Assembly (NCBI GenBank): GCA_002104905.1
Contig: MCFE01000017.1
Location: forward strand, 62,001 to 126,000
Reading direction: 5' to 3'
DNA: 64,000 bases
Source: Basidiobolus meristosporus CBS 931.73
Lineage: Eukaryota > Basidiobolomycota > Basidiobolomycetes > Basidiobolales > Basidiobolaceae
Below, one piece after another: positions 1 through 11,542 of this stretch (its first letter is position 1; every line of letters starts with the position of its first letter). The notes beneath the pieces are model-generated. The model searched no databases. It saw nothing but the letters and a program-made list of their open reading frames with translations, and had not been told where the DNA came from. Both the position numbers and the translations under genes were made by a program.

Positions 1-361
1 TTTATCAAAGAGGCCAAAGAATCGTTGGGGAATCTAAGCAAGCATGCGAAGAGTGACGCAGTAGCACTTCATGCCGAAAGAGAATTGGAAGAAGTCAAAG
101 AACTGTACTCACTGTACAAGCGAATCAATGACACGGTATGCCTAATATGCGATCACTCTATTCATAAGCAGATGTATAATGCTCACACCCCTGTAGGTGT
201 CGTACGAACCTGTACCGTCGAAAGCAGAATTAACTACCCTGATTCCAGGGGGTCGAAGCGTTTTGGATGCCAAACCTTTTTCCTTACCAAAGCATACATT
301 CAATGCCGCAGATGCTGGCGAATCATCAGGAGAGTATCCGCTCTCTAGAGCTTACTACTAG
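1..361 (+). CDS. 3' end of an unrecognised gene (partial)
   Basis: The reading frame is open from base 1, so the gene starts outside the window. An exon runs to base 135, followed by an intron at 136-196 (GTATGC...TGTAG, 61 nt). The last exon, 197-361, stays in phase and ends with TAG at 359-361. The visible 100 or so residues begin with a charged, probably helical stretch rich in Lys and Glu (residues about 1-40). They end in a polar, Ser/Pro-rich tail finishing SRAYY. I do not recognise the family. The intron call rests on splice signals and on the clean continuation of the frame. Confidence 0.6.
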
Positions 362-571
362 AAAACGAAAATCGCATTTTACAATTGACTAGACATCTGT
401 CCGATTTACTTTTCCCATTCATCGAATAAATTACGGATGCTTATCAGTAAACAAAAGGGCAAGATATCACCTTTATTGAGTACAATGTAAGATATATGCG
501 CGAAAATCTATGAATGCTAGTCGTTATGTATCATGTCTAAAGATTGCCTTGGAATGTGTGTATGTGTAGGC
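362..571. other. tail-to-tail intergenic spacer
   Basis: Short AT-rich spacer between the stop of the partial first gene and the stop of the BCS1-type gene on the other strand. It must hold both 3' ends. No other feature is visible. Confidence 0.5.
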
Positions 572-2837
572 TCACTGGCTCGGTTGATGTGATTCATCTC
601 CGAAATCACTCTCACTAAAACCCTTCCCTCCTCTCTGAACAAATGCGACTGCATTCTCGACGGCCGCTTCGGGACGCTTCTTGTAACTCATTAAAAAACC
701 TTGCAGCTGTGCCATGGAAAATGCTCTGTTGGGGATAATTTCTGCAAATTTCTCAGCGAGTCGTTGTTGCTTTGCGCGATCCAATTGTGGATTCATTGAA
801 TCAACAGGATAGAACCGTTCGAAGAGCTCTCGAGCCTGGTCATTCGTCGCAGCTCCAAAGTATGCACGGACATCAATACGCCCGGGTCTAATCAAAGCGG
901 GGTCAAGATGATCAATATGGCTACAATGTATTAAATTAGTTAAGAACAGAGTATCCGGGAACTAGAAAAGAGTTACTTCGTTGTCATGCAGAGTAAGCGC
1001 CCTTCCTGCAAAAATTGCCATGCAAATTAGTATAACCTTCAACTATGACTTATACGATATACCAACCTGAGCAGCAACGCCATCAATGGCATTCAGTAGA
1101 CCTGTGTAAATTCATTAATTTTCGTATTCTAGAATGACTATCGATCCTCACTACCTACCCGAGAAAGTAACATTGTTCTGGTTCGAGTTTTTATCACGAT
1201 GAACGAATGCTGCGTCTACATCTTCAATGAGTAAAATACACCTACACATTGGTCCCAGGTTAACATTCCAGCCTCAGTAAGGCTACAAAAATAATCGGCT
1301 TACCTGGTGGGAGTATCGGTGACCAACTCCGTTAGCGTATCATCCGTTAGCGATTTGTTGGCAAGGTTGACAACATAGATGTTCAGGCCGAGTTCTCCAG
1401 CTAAAGCATGAATGAATGATGTTTTCCCGCTTCCAGGTGTGCCATATAGTAGATAACCGCGTCTATACCCGCAGAATTAATACAGTGTACACAAATGAGC
1501 GATGTTTATACAAACCTATAGGGAATTCCTCGATCCGAGTACCACGTTTCACTGCTAAGAAACTCACCAGCATCCTCAACTAGGAAAGATTTAAGTCCAC
1601 TCTCCAATACTATTGAGTTGAGCGGTCTTGAGGAGAGTTATTACTGGCAACCAAGCAAACAAATGAGCAATATTTAATATCCTACCTGCGCGGACGAGAA
1701 CGTGTTCTTCTCCAAGTGCTTCATCATACGTTAGTAAGCATCCATTCAATGCGAGGTTTAGTGCTGACTGATTACCCATATTGATCAGCAGCAAATACGA
1801 TGGTGCGAGAGGTGTCACGTTCGATGAACTTTTCTTTGGCCTCGAGAACCAAGTCCTGAAGAACATCACGGCAACGACCTAGAGTGGAAATACTAATGCT
1901 CTCGATATGACTCCCAGCAGTAATATTGGATACTACAGCAGAAGGCTTAATGCGCTCACGCGATAACCATAGCAAACGGCCTTGGTAGGTGAAGAAGTGC
2001 ATTCCAGGCGAAGGAAGTAAATAGACAGGAACTGAATCCTCACCCTCACTAAACATAACTATTAGTAATTCTATGCGGTTAGAATAACTTGGAGAATAAC
2101 ACGACGCTCACTTACCCAGTAATCTTCTGACCAGAGCGAGAGATTGTTGTGGCTACCGAGAACCTTGTGGCTTGTTTACTATATGGATGGTCATTTAACC
2201 AATTCTAGTATATGATAAGTCTCGTTGTTTCGACAATTCTACTAGTATCTCATACTAACTAATATCCAACTGTATGACTCGTCTCGGCTGTCAAACTCTT
2301 CATATACTTTGTTAGGAATGGTTGAGAGTAATAACTGTCACAGAATACCTACCAGCAGTAGTAATATAATTACGCTTAAGATATTCAACCGTGTATCCCC
2401 CCAACATTTTTGCACCGCTATTAATAGAAATTGTGTTTGCCATTAGCTACACTGAGCATTCTAAATATTATAATGGTTTACCTACGCAACTAAACCTCCT
2501 AGCAACGCCAGTTGAAAGCCACCAGAAGCAAACTTGATGTACAATTGAGCGTGTGCTTGCCAAATTTTGAGGGGTAAAGCAAGTTAAAGAGTACCTGGTT
2601 ATCTCCAACACCAATTTTTTCGGATAGATTGGAAAGCACCGACCCTAAGACGCCATTACTCCCTTCATTTTCAACAGCTTCGCGAGTTGGAAAGGAATCG
2701 GGATTAGGTTTTTGACTGAAATATGCTCTGGGAAGTAACGCAAGTGAGCAGGGAACATTTTTCTGTATCCCTATCGTGGAACGTAGCAGGATAGTGGAGT
2801 TTTGTGAGCGCAACAGGTTCCTTGATATGGTTGACAT
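572..2837 (-). CDS. BCS1: BCS1-type mitochondrial AAA ATPase
   Basis: I assembled 13 exons giving about 525 residues. The chosen ATG at 2837 opens a presequence rich in Arg and Ser ([12 protein letters not shown]...), as expected for a mitochondrial protein. Next come the BCS1-specific region ([16 protein letters not shown], then SRDESYSW), Walker [10 protein letters not shown], Walker [13 protein letters not shown], the sensor stretch [14 protein letters not shown] and the arginine-finger motif IRPGRID. In yeast and animals Bcs1 is an inner-membrane heptamer that translocates the folded Rieske iron-sulfur protein during complex III assembly. The N-terminal region before the usual transmembrane segment is longer than in animal BCS1L. 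Some AAA proteins of this family are not true Bcs1, but the conserved N-terminal domain supports the name. It lies head to head with the glucosidase II alpha gene. Confidence 0.88.
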
Positions 2838-3319
2838 GATAATTGCGCCCACTACTTCAAAACTCAAACTCTTATCTTTAAGCTACTGCTTTGAAAAATC
2901 TGACCAATTTCATTCAATTTCGGAGGTTCCCGATATGGAAAATGTGATTTCGGGCTCAAGCACAGTTGTCAAAGTTTGTTTGAAAATAGAACCATAATCT
3001 TAGTGAATACACACATGAAATGTATGTCAACCCTTTATGTGATAGAAGCCTTATTCCAGCTACAATAAGAACATATTTGATGGTGATCAGAATAAGTGCA
3101 TATTTACTCATGTTTAGTTAGTGCAAGAGTGAGATATTTATCACTGCTGGCATGATATCTCTGCTGCCTATTGGTCAAAATTCAGTGCGTCCTTAGATGA
3201 CGTTGTGATCATGTCTTTTCAGAAAAGTTAATATGAGTGTGGGCAGAGGAATCGGATATATAGTTACCCAGGTTAAGGGAAGTTAAGAGTTGACCGTTAA
3301 GCGGCTGATTCAGAACCCA
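2838..3319. promoter_or_regulatory. shared divergent upstream region, BCS1 / glucosidase II alpha
   Basis: This 482-bp AT-rich stretch separates the start codons of two divergent genes and must contain both promoters. It contains a CCTATTGGTCA stretch near 3168 (a CCAAT-type box can be read there) and GGATATATAG near 3253. I see no other gene in it. Confidence 0.4.
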
Positions 3320-6300
3320 ATGAACAACCAAGCAAATACTCTTGGGCCTCGAAGGCTAAAGAAGACGTACCTCTTTTCGCTATTCTGTTTGTCCACACTA
3401 TTGTTTCCCTCTGCGGTAGTGGGAGTGAAACGTGAAGACTTCAAGACCTGCGAACAGAGTTCATTCTGCAAACGAAATCGCGACTATGCCGACGCTGCAA
3501 AAACGGATTCTGCTAGCTCACCCTATACTTTAACCACAGATACGCTCAACTTCAAAGATGGTCTCTTGACTGGTGAACTATTGAACACCCAAAACAATGT
3601 TCCCTTTGTTTTCGAGCTCAATGTGCTGGAGAATAGTTCCGCTCGTTTTAGAATGAACGAAAAAACTCCTCTCAAACCCCGCTACGACGAATTGAAGAAT
3701 TATGTCATCACGAATCCCCCAGTTGTCGACAAAGATGCGACATTCTCTGTTGACCAATCCAGTGGCGTTGTAACCTTGCGCCAACCCGAGAGCGATAGTA
3801 CTATTGTGATTCAACCATCCCCTTTCCAAGTCACATTCCTCTCAAAGGGTACTCCTTTAGTGGCATTGAACGAACGTGGCTTCCTGAATTTCGAACATTT
3901 AAGAGAAAAGCCAGCCCCGAAACTTGTGAAACAAGAAGGAGAAAACGCTGAACAGGAAACAACTGAGGATAAGTTCGAAGAGGTCTCCTGGGAGGAACAC
4001 TGGAAAGGAAGCACCGACAGCAGACCTAATGGTACTAATAGAATTTTTCTAATACTCTCATGATATCCTAAACCCTAGCATATAGGACCTTCTTCAATCG
4101 CAATGGATATTACATTCCCTGGTTTTGAGCACGTGTATGGTATCCCTGAGCATGCTTCATCACTCTCTTTGAAGACAACTAGGTAATATGATCATCTCGT
4201 TGACTCTTTATCCATCTTCTTGAAACTCACCCCGTCGATAAACACAGAGGTGGAGAAAATGCATACACTGACCCTTACCGTCTGTACAACTTGGATGTAT
4301 TCGAGTATGAGCTGGATAATCCTATGGCATTGTACGGCTCAATCCCGTTCATGATGGCACATGGCAAGGACAGAACTGTTGGTGTGTTCTGGATGAACGC
4401 AGCCGAAACCTGGATCGATATCGAGAAAGAATCGAAGGATGTAAGTACTTCGAGATGATGCTTATTTCTCTCCATCAGAGCGTACTAATGGGAGTCTCAC
4501 TCGCCACAAACAGAAAAAAACAACTACACAAACCCACTGGATTAGCGAGTCCGGAGTTATAGATATCTTTGTATTCTTGGGTCCGACATCTTCAGATATT
4601 TTCGGTCAATTTTCATCGTTGACCGGGCAGTCTGCACTCCCCCAATCGTTTGCTATCGCGTATCATCAATGTCGTTGGAACTATTTAGACGACAAGGATG
4701 TAGCCTCAGTTGCGGCTGGTTTCGATGAACACGATATACCAGTTGACGTTCTCTGGCTAGATATTGAGCACACGGATGGGAAAAAGTACTTCACTTGGGA
4801 TGAGACCAAATTCCCCGACCCAGTCGCTATGCAGAATTCCCTATCAGTTAAAGGAAGAAAACTGGTTACAATTGTTGATCCCCACATCAAGCGTGAAGAC
4901 AACTACTATATCTTCGAAGAAGCCAAGAAAAACGACCTCTTCATTAAGAATAGTGATGGAAGTGATTTCGATGGATGGTGTTGGCCAGGTAGTTCCTCCT
5001 GGGTCGACTTTACCAACCCGGCTGCCCGCGAATGGTTGATTGAGCAATTTGGCCTTGACAAGTACAAGCATTCTACCGAGTCGCTATTTACCTGGAACGA
5101 TATGAATGAGCCTTCTGTATTCAGTGGACCAGAAATCACTATGCCCAAGGACGCCGTTCATTACGGAAAGTGGGAGCATCGAGATCTCCACAACTATTTT
5201 GGCGTTCTATTCCATGAATCCACCGCCAACGGCCAAATCCAGAGAACCGAAGTTCCAAAGAGACCTTTCGTTCTATCGAGAGCCTTTTATGCCGGCACCC
5301 AGCGTACTAGTGCTATTTGGACTGGAGATAATTTCGCTCGTTGGGATCATCTGGAAGCTTCTGTGCCGATGTTGTTGACCATCGGTATATCCGGTATTCC
5401 GTTTTCTGGAGCTGATGTAGGAGGCTTCTTTGGTAACCCCGAGCCCGAGCTTTTGGTACGCTGGTATCAAGCTGGTGCTTTCCAACCCTTCTTCCGCGCC
5501 CATGCCCACATCGACACCAAACGCCGTGAGCCATGGCTTTTCGGTGAGCCATATACTTCACAAATCAAGCACGCCATTCGTACTAGATACTCTCTTCTTC
5601 CTCTATGGTACACTCTCTTCCATGAGGCAAGCGTCTCTGGCACCCCGGTCATGAGACCAATGTTCGTCAACTATCCTAAAGACGAAGCAGTCTTTGATAT
5701 GGATGACCAGTATATGGTCGGTGAAGCGTTACTAGTCAAGCCTATCGTAACCCCAGATACTGAGTCTACCTCGGTTTATTTCCCTGGAAACAGCCCCTGG
5801 TACAACCTGTTCGACTACAGCTTGGTCCATGGAGGTGGTTTCAAGACCATTGATGCCAAACTTGACAGCATCCCAGTTTTCATTCGTGGAGGAGCCATCA
5901 TACCGAAGAGAGAGCGTATTAGAAGATCCTCTTCCCTGATGAAATGGGATCCGTTCACCCTGGTCATTGCTTTGGACGAGGAAAATAGCGCTCAAGGAGA
6001 ACTGTACCTTGATGATGGTGAATCATACGATTATCAATCGGGTGCCTATGTCCATCGCAAATTTACGTTTACAAACGGGGTTCTCGAGTCGCTCGATGTA
6101 GCCAAGAACAGATCCAAGGATGCCGAGCACTTCATCGAATCCATCAAAACCATCCGAATTGAACGCCTCGTTATTCTTGGCTTGGCCAAGGTCCCCAAAT
6201 CCGCCACATTGGTCTCCTCGGAGCAGAACAAATCATTGCAGATCGATTGTGAACAAAGAGGCACCAACAACAATGTGTGCACTGTCAAGGACCCGGGCTC

Positions 6301-6340
6301 ACGAGTCGGTGAGGATTGGAAGATTGAGCTGGCTTACTGA
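3320..6340 (+). CDS. glucosidase II alpha subunit (GH31), ER lumen
   Basis: Four exons (3320-4031, 4086-4182, 4248-4440, 4514-6340) join in phase to 942 residues, the usual length of the family. The enzyme trims the inner glucoses of N-glycans in the calnexin cycle. The ATG at 3320 is followed by a basic stretch and a hydrophobic signal segment ([19 protein letters not shown]). GH31 landmarks follow: an N-terminal sandwich with [12 protein letters not shown], then [31 protein letters not shown], and the catalytic nucleophile Asp in [10 protein letters not shown]. The acid/base Asp is expected in [12 protein letters not shown]. The C-terminal beta domains are complete. No ER retention signal is expected, because the beta subunit supplies it. 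Confidence 0.95.
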
Positions 6341-6654
6341 GCATTCGTCGAATGGTCTATTTTCATAATATATTATTGGTTTCGTTACTTAAGTCACTTC
6401 ACGAGTTTGGTTGTATAAAATTGAAGACGAGTGCAATAAACAGGACAATCTCAAAACTCTTGAGAAAATAAACCACATGTGTTATTTACACGGATACTTG
6501 TTTAGGCGCGTCAAATGGAATTAAATTATACGCTTAAGCCGATATGACGAGAATTGAAGTTGCATTTAACTCTATATGCACAGATCCAGCACAGACCCAG
6601 ACAGCAACGATGAAGTGAAATGATGTACAGGACAGACAGGCGCATGTGCATCGA
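6341..6654. other. tail-to-tail spacer
   Basis: This 314-bp AT-rich spacer separates two converging genes and includes AATAAA-like signals at about 6435 and 6467. Nothing else is recognised. Confidence 0.4.
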
Positions 6655-8563
6655 TCATCTTCGCCTCTTTTTATCATTTCGGTATGAGGGTGATGATTTC
6701 TTGTAGCTAGGGCTTTGACGATAATCCGACCCACGGCTTCGGTACTTATCTCTAGGTGTGTACGGGCTCTCCCGGTGGCGGCCCTTAATGACGATTTCCC
6801 GTTAGTACGAGTCAAGGCCGTCGGTTTGGCAACCACTTACGTTATCGTGATCATACTGTCTATCTCTTCGGTAGCTTTTCTCACGAGAATAACCCCGGTT
6901 GTAATCTCGATCCTCGTACCTGGGACGATAATCATCGTGGAAGTCTGTCCGATATCTTTTGGCTGGTCTTCTGTCTTCGTCTGCGCGGCTTCTCGAGTTA
7001 CGGTAATTGCTCTTGGCGCTTCCGAAAGCGCTGGAGTCTACGCTGGAATTCTGATCCATCTTGGTCTTCTTGCATTGCTGGAATGGATGTAAGTTAATGG
7101 TGCGAGGTCAGGAGACTCCAGCAAGAAACTTACGTCGCCAAAATGGCCGCAATCACCGCAATTGTAACAGAACATCCGGTCAGACTTGATCTGGGGATCC
7201 GATCCATTCATATCAGAGAGCAGTTCAAGACAAGACTAACCGCGCAATAGTGTCACAAACCTTGGGTGCATTTGGGTTAGCGGTAACATATTGGCGCCAA
7301 ATCAGTGGACATTCCTATAAATGATTTTAGCATGGGTTTAGGGTTTAGCATGGCTTTTTTTGCCATTTGCAGAGACAAACAAAGCAATGAACCTCAGAAT
7401 GATGATGTCGAGACTCGCATCGTCCGCACTCTTTGACTCGGAAAGAACGGGGCTCAGGGCAATCCTGGTGTGATCATCCGTGAGTAAGAGAAACCAGTGC
7501 ACTACGAAATATGAGATCAAGTTTACCCTAGCTCTATGTCCGCGCTTGTTACAGTTATGACAGATCTCTGAAGTAAATAGGCAGTCGCGGGAGGTATGAC
7601 CTTCTTCTCCGCAAATAAAGCACTGTTCAACAGCAGATAATCAACCTGAATGCCATTCTAATGCACACTGTTCAAGACAAACGTACCTTCAAAACAGTAC
7701 AGTCGCGGGCTAGATGACCGTGCTCTTTGCAAATATAACAAGCCTGGCCTTTCTTTCCGGAGTCGGGCTCCATGAAATAGCGGTTCTTTCCCTACAGGCA
7801 CAGAACGCGTTAACATGCATTGCATCGAATCAAGCAATCAACTACATGGCTCACCTTGATATCAGCATCTTCCAAGTATTCGTATTCATCCTCGCTAACT
7901 TTAGAAGAGTCTGGTTGATACTCAGGGATTACATTTTTGTTAGGGGTTATCACTTGGGTAATCATTAAAGGTTCTGTATGTTGAATGGAGGTCTTGTTTA
8001 GGGCAGTTGCACCATCACTTTCTTCTGTTGGGGGAGGTTCTATTGAGGTTTCTGCTTTTGGAACAATCTCTTTCCTCTCTTCCTCTCTGCTTTCGTCCCA
8101 TTCTACACTGGAATCTGAATCCTCGGACGAATCATTCTCCGAGGATACTTCCTGTTTCTTGCTTTTCTTTGATAGACTATATTTTGTATCGCTTTCTTGG
8201 TCCGAGTCGGAGGATTCTTGGCTGCTATCTGAAGCGGTCTCCTCTTCGGGGCTTGTATTGGAGAAAGGGTTACCAATTTTCGAAGGAGTGGAATCAGGGA
8301 ATCTTTTCTCTGAAGAGGGGTTGCCCTGAGCTGGAGTCGACTTTTGACTCTTGGGAGTATAATAGACATGGCTCAAAAGCGTGTCCTCGATGTCGCTATC
8401 CACCTTTTCTCTTCAATGCAAAGAAACGGTTAGTGGATCGAGTGTCGAAAGTGAGTGATGAGTTGGAACGGCAGCTATACCCAGAAGCGTCCGTGTTGTC
8501 ACTATGGTACATATCGTCCTCATATTGGCGATATGCGTCGTAATCATATTCCTCCTCGTACAT
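6655..8563 (-). CDS. Air1/2-ZCCHC7-type zinc-knuckle RNA surveillance protein
   Basis: The exons assemble into a protein with five CCHC knuckles: CYICKEHGHLARDC, CFICGEEGHTSRDC, CHNCNKRGHRARDC, CGRCESRHHHSEEC and CYNCGDCGHFGDQC. All have the CX2CX4HX4C spacing. Between knuckles 4 and 5 lies ECPLIWRQY, matching the conserved CPxxWRxY linker of yeast Air proteins and human ZCCHC7. These proteins tether Trf4-type poly(A) polymerases and Mtr4 in TRAMP, which marks nuclear RNA for the exosome. The N-terminus is acidic and Ser/Glu-rich; the C-terminus is Arg/Asp/Tyr-rich (RD-like) and ends KKRRR. The first exon from the ATG at 8563 is short (MYEEEYDYDAYRQYEDD...), and a GTATAG...GAAG intron joins it in phase to VDSDIEDTLLSHVYYTP. 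A TGA lies in frame just upstream of this ATG. Confidence 0.85.
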
Positions 8564-9142
8564 GTCTTGGCTACTATGTATATATGTCCGATATATTCAC
8601 GTAGGCGCAACGCGACCTATATCGTGCTTCAACCTACGGAAATGATCAACTTGGAATTTTTTGAATTTTTTTTCAGTTCTTGGAATTACATGATTCACTT
8701 AATCCTGCGGATTTGTTCAATATTCTATACAGCAGGTCACCATCAAACGGCGCAATCATTGGGCAACAAGCACCGTCTCATGCTTAACTCCATAGAAGCT
8801 TGAGGTATTTTACTCGAGGCTAGCATACACTGCACAACCATCCCTTGACCTAATCGAATGCTATCAGTTGAGGAAATATATCGATCGTTGTCTTATTGTT
8901 GTTCATTGAGCAAGCATCTATTCACCCATCTGCACACTGTTACACGGAAAAATAAGCAACATTCCTCAAAAAGGTGGGGCGAGATTAATCAAATTTGACT
9001 AACACGCCATATAAAATTCAGGTGGCCAAATTTAGCACACCAAAAAGAAATCACCTCCCCCGCGGGGCATTCTCAATTATTTGGTAAAATTTTTGGTTAC
9101 AAGAACATTTGTCAACCGTCTGCCGAAGTTGCACTTCACAGC
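8564..9142. promoter_or_regulatory. shared divergent upstream region, AIR / uS5m
   Basis: This 579-bp region separates two divergent start codons and must hold both promoters. It is AT-rich, with a short GC island at about 9055-9070 (CCTCCCCCGCGGGGC). No gene is seen. Confidence 0.35.
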
Positions 9143-10190
9143 ATGAATTCGCTTACCCGAGGCCTTCAACTTCTCAAGATTGCTCACAGCACTCAAGCTT
9201 TCGGAACCCTAAGTAAGTTCATGGCATAGAGGAAGATACTTCTGAATATGTTGTTCATACGCGCTGTCTTTTGCTCACTTTAAACTAACCTGACTTATTA
9301 CCTGGTCCGAATTCAGCCAGAGCCTCAGTCTCTGTCGGTTTCACTAGAGCTTTTTCTAGCTCACAAGCCCAAAATGTTGAAATTGCCCCGAAATTTCATC
9401 CTAACGGCAAGCCTCGCAGACTTCGTATCAATGACCCCACCCAATTGCTCCCTGACCTCTCAAAGACCGATCCAGTACTGGATCACTTGACTTCAGAGGA
9501 AGAGAAAATCTTCATGGACCAGTCCGACGACGAATACGGTTTCCTTCCTATACCCGAGAGTCCGCCAGCGGTCGCCAAGAGCGTGGATGAAGAGCTAGTT
9601 TACTCTGAAGAGCTTGGTATTTCCTACGACCAGTTCCGTGGCCTTCAAAAGAAAGTATTGTCCATGAGAAGAACCGTCAACATGACCAGAAAGGGTAAAA
9701 TTCCATCGATGTCCGCTCTTGTTGTTGTTGGAAATGGAAATGGTGCAGCTGGATACGGTGAGGGTAAGGACTCCGATGCCGGTAGAGCGGTCCAGAAAGC
9801 AACCCTTCGTGCCATCAAGAACATCACTTACTTCGATCGTTACGACGACAGAACATTATTCCACGATATTGAGCACAAATTCAAGGCCACCAACCTTTTG
9901 CTGTTTTCCAGACCCCCTGGTAAGCTGAGCAAGAACCATCCGTATACAATGCACGTCCTAACCCTTTTGTAGGCTTTGGAAACAGATCTAACCTGTACGT
10001 CCACGAAATCTGCAAGTGCGTAGGAATCCAAGACATCAGCAGTAAGGTCCGTGGCTCTCGCAACCCCATCAATGTCATCAAGGCTACGTTCGAAGCCCTG
10101 CAAAAGCAAAGAGATCCTGAGCAGATTGCCAAGGCTCGTGGCAAAAAATTAGTGGATGTTCAGCATATGTACTATGGTGCTTCTTCGTAA
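9143..10190 (+). CDS. MRPS5: mitochondrial small-subunit ribosomal protein uS5m
   Basis: Three exons (9143-9212, 9317-9919, 9973-10190) join in phase to 296 residues. The first 45 or so residues are basic and hydroxylated, with an RAFSSSQ stretch, as expected for a mitochondrial presequence. From about residue 165 the protein carries the S5 fold: VNMTRKGKIPSMSALVVVG, GNGNGAAGYGEGKD, then LRAIKNITYFDRYDDRTLFHD. The C-terminal S5 domain follows, with NLYVHEICKCVGIQDISSKV and RNPINVIKATFEAL. The role is in the decoding centre of the mitochondrial ribosome. The name follows yeast/human usage (MRPS5 in animals). Confidence 0.92.
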
Positions 10191-10738
10191 ATCCTCAACC
10201 ACCTTCATTTCTTTTTCACTCGGCATGTTTTAGACTCTTCATTTGAGAAGCTTAACCATCATTGGTCTCAAAACTTCGGAATAAAAACCTCCATTCAGCT
10301 TTATGATGTTTGTGTGCCCCGCGCTCTGGAGCAACCCTTCTCGGCCCCAGCTTTCTGCGCCTTGTCCCGTAGATTAAGCTTGCTAGTGTGGGGCCTGAAA
10401 CTTGGCCATGGGAAAATGATCCGGTGGAGTTCCCGGGCAACGTGGACCACATCAACTCCGCACTCCTACATACACGAAATCCCGTGTGGATCGCAGTGGC
10501 GTGGAAGTAAGCACGAAGGTGATATCTGCGCACTATTAAATTCCACTCCGAAGGTGCATGCTGGCCAGATACATAGCCAGATACATATATATATTGGTGT
10601 AAATCGAGCAGAGCCAGCATCTCGAATATTGTTCCACACCCATCCCCATCTTACTATTGTACTATACCGACTCGATGAATATCTAGTGTTCTACAACAAA
10701 GCCCATCCATATCACAGCCTGTGTACCATCTCACCACT
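10191..10738. other. intergenic region without recognised gene
   Basis: These 548 bp separate two genes on the same strand. They hold a short direct repeat (CAGATACATAGCCAGATACATA, 10565-10586) followed by TATATATATT. An open frame on the minus strand at 10252-10620 has unusual composition and no recognisable motif, so I did not call it. Confidence 0.4.
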
Positions 10739-11134
10739 ATGTCAAGTGCCACTCCTATTCGCACGCTTAGGGATATCCTCGATATGTTGCATCAGTATCT
10801 CAGGTTTGTAACCTTGAAGCCGTACCTGATGCCAATGCTCGACTACTTCACTCGTTTCAGAGAAAAGGCAGCCCAGCAAACCTACATTATGTTGAAAAAT
10901 CTCCGCTTACCAGACAAGGTTCTAAGGGGCTTTGTTGAGTACGAGGAAACCCCGCAAACACCCATTATCGAGTCAATCGATCAGCTCGAGCGCACTCAGG
11001 ATGCGCTACTTCGCTCTCTGTCACAGCTCATTGATGAGAATGATGAAGGAGTCGATGAGCTATTGGAGATGGTTAGTGAACTCGAGGTGGAGACTAAACG
11101 ACACAACCGGAACTCGCTTCTACTTGAAGATTGA
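10739..11134 (+). CDS. small unknown helical protein, 131 aa
   Basis: Intronless ATG-to-TGA frame, MSSATPIRTLRDILDMLHQ... It looks all-helical. The central part contains YFTRFREKAAQQTYIMLKN. The last third is acidic (QLIDENDEGVDELLEMVSELEVE) with heptad-like Leu/Val spacing, consistent with a coiled coil. No signal peptide or membrane span is visible. I do not recognise the family. The frame sits between uS5m and GPN3 on the same strand. It is supported by length, amino-acid composition and its ATG context (CACTATGTC). Confidence 0.55.
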   Translation: MSSATPIRTLRDILDMLHQYLRFVTLKPYLMPMLDYFTRFREKAAQQTYIMLKNLRLPDKVLRGFVEYEETPQTPIIESIDQLERTQDALLRSLSQLIDENDEGVDELLEMVSELEVETKRHNRNSLLLED

Positions 11135-11542
11135 ACATAATTCTGTCCTTTCCTTAATTTATAGATATTTAAACGACCATACAAATTGGATTTCTGACAT
11201 CCATCCAAATATATTAACGAACCACAAAACCAACAGTCATGATGATTATTTAACACCTCCCGTGATCGATAAATTCTGTACGAAATCGGTGACCATCAAT
11301 AAACACCATAAACTATGCACAAATCGGAGCAAGGTTGCATTAGTTATGAACAATTGTTCTTGTTCCAGACATTGATGGTCACAATGAGCTAAATCCAACA
11401 TCAGTTCATGATACGAATGGTTGCGTTGATTTTTTTTTGAACCGAAGTGTAGCAAACGGTTTTTCGGTGTATATTTGCTAGTCTGTTCAATATCCCAATT
11501 ATTTTCCTTTCATTTACCGAGGCGTATTCGAGCTAAAATACA
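11135..11542. other. intergenic region
   Basis: This 408-bp AT-rich region lies between the small helical protein gene and GPN3. It holds a poly-T run at about 11430-11438 and presumably the GPN3 promoter. No gene is visible. Confidence 0.35.

Noticed and set aside
5106-5670. Several long frames on both strands inside glucosidase II alpha
   Set aside because: Shadow frames of a well-supported GH31 coding region.
7320-7345. Telomere-like GGGTTTAGGGTTTAG in the zinc-knuckle gene
   Set aside because: Only two units long and inside an intron (on the minus strand it reads CTAAACCC, useful as a branch-site region). No array, so not a telomere or interstitial telomeric repeat.
10252-10620. Minus-strand ORF of 122 codons
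   Set aside because: Composition rich in Arg/His/Trp without motifs, and no supporting neighbour. Likely a chance frame in GC-richer intergenic DNA.
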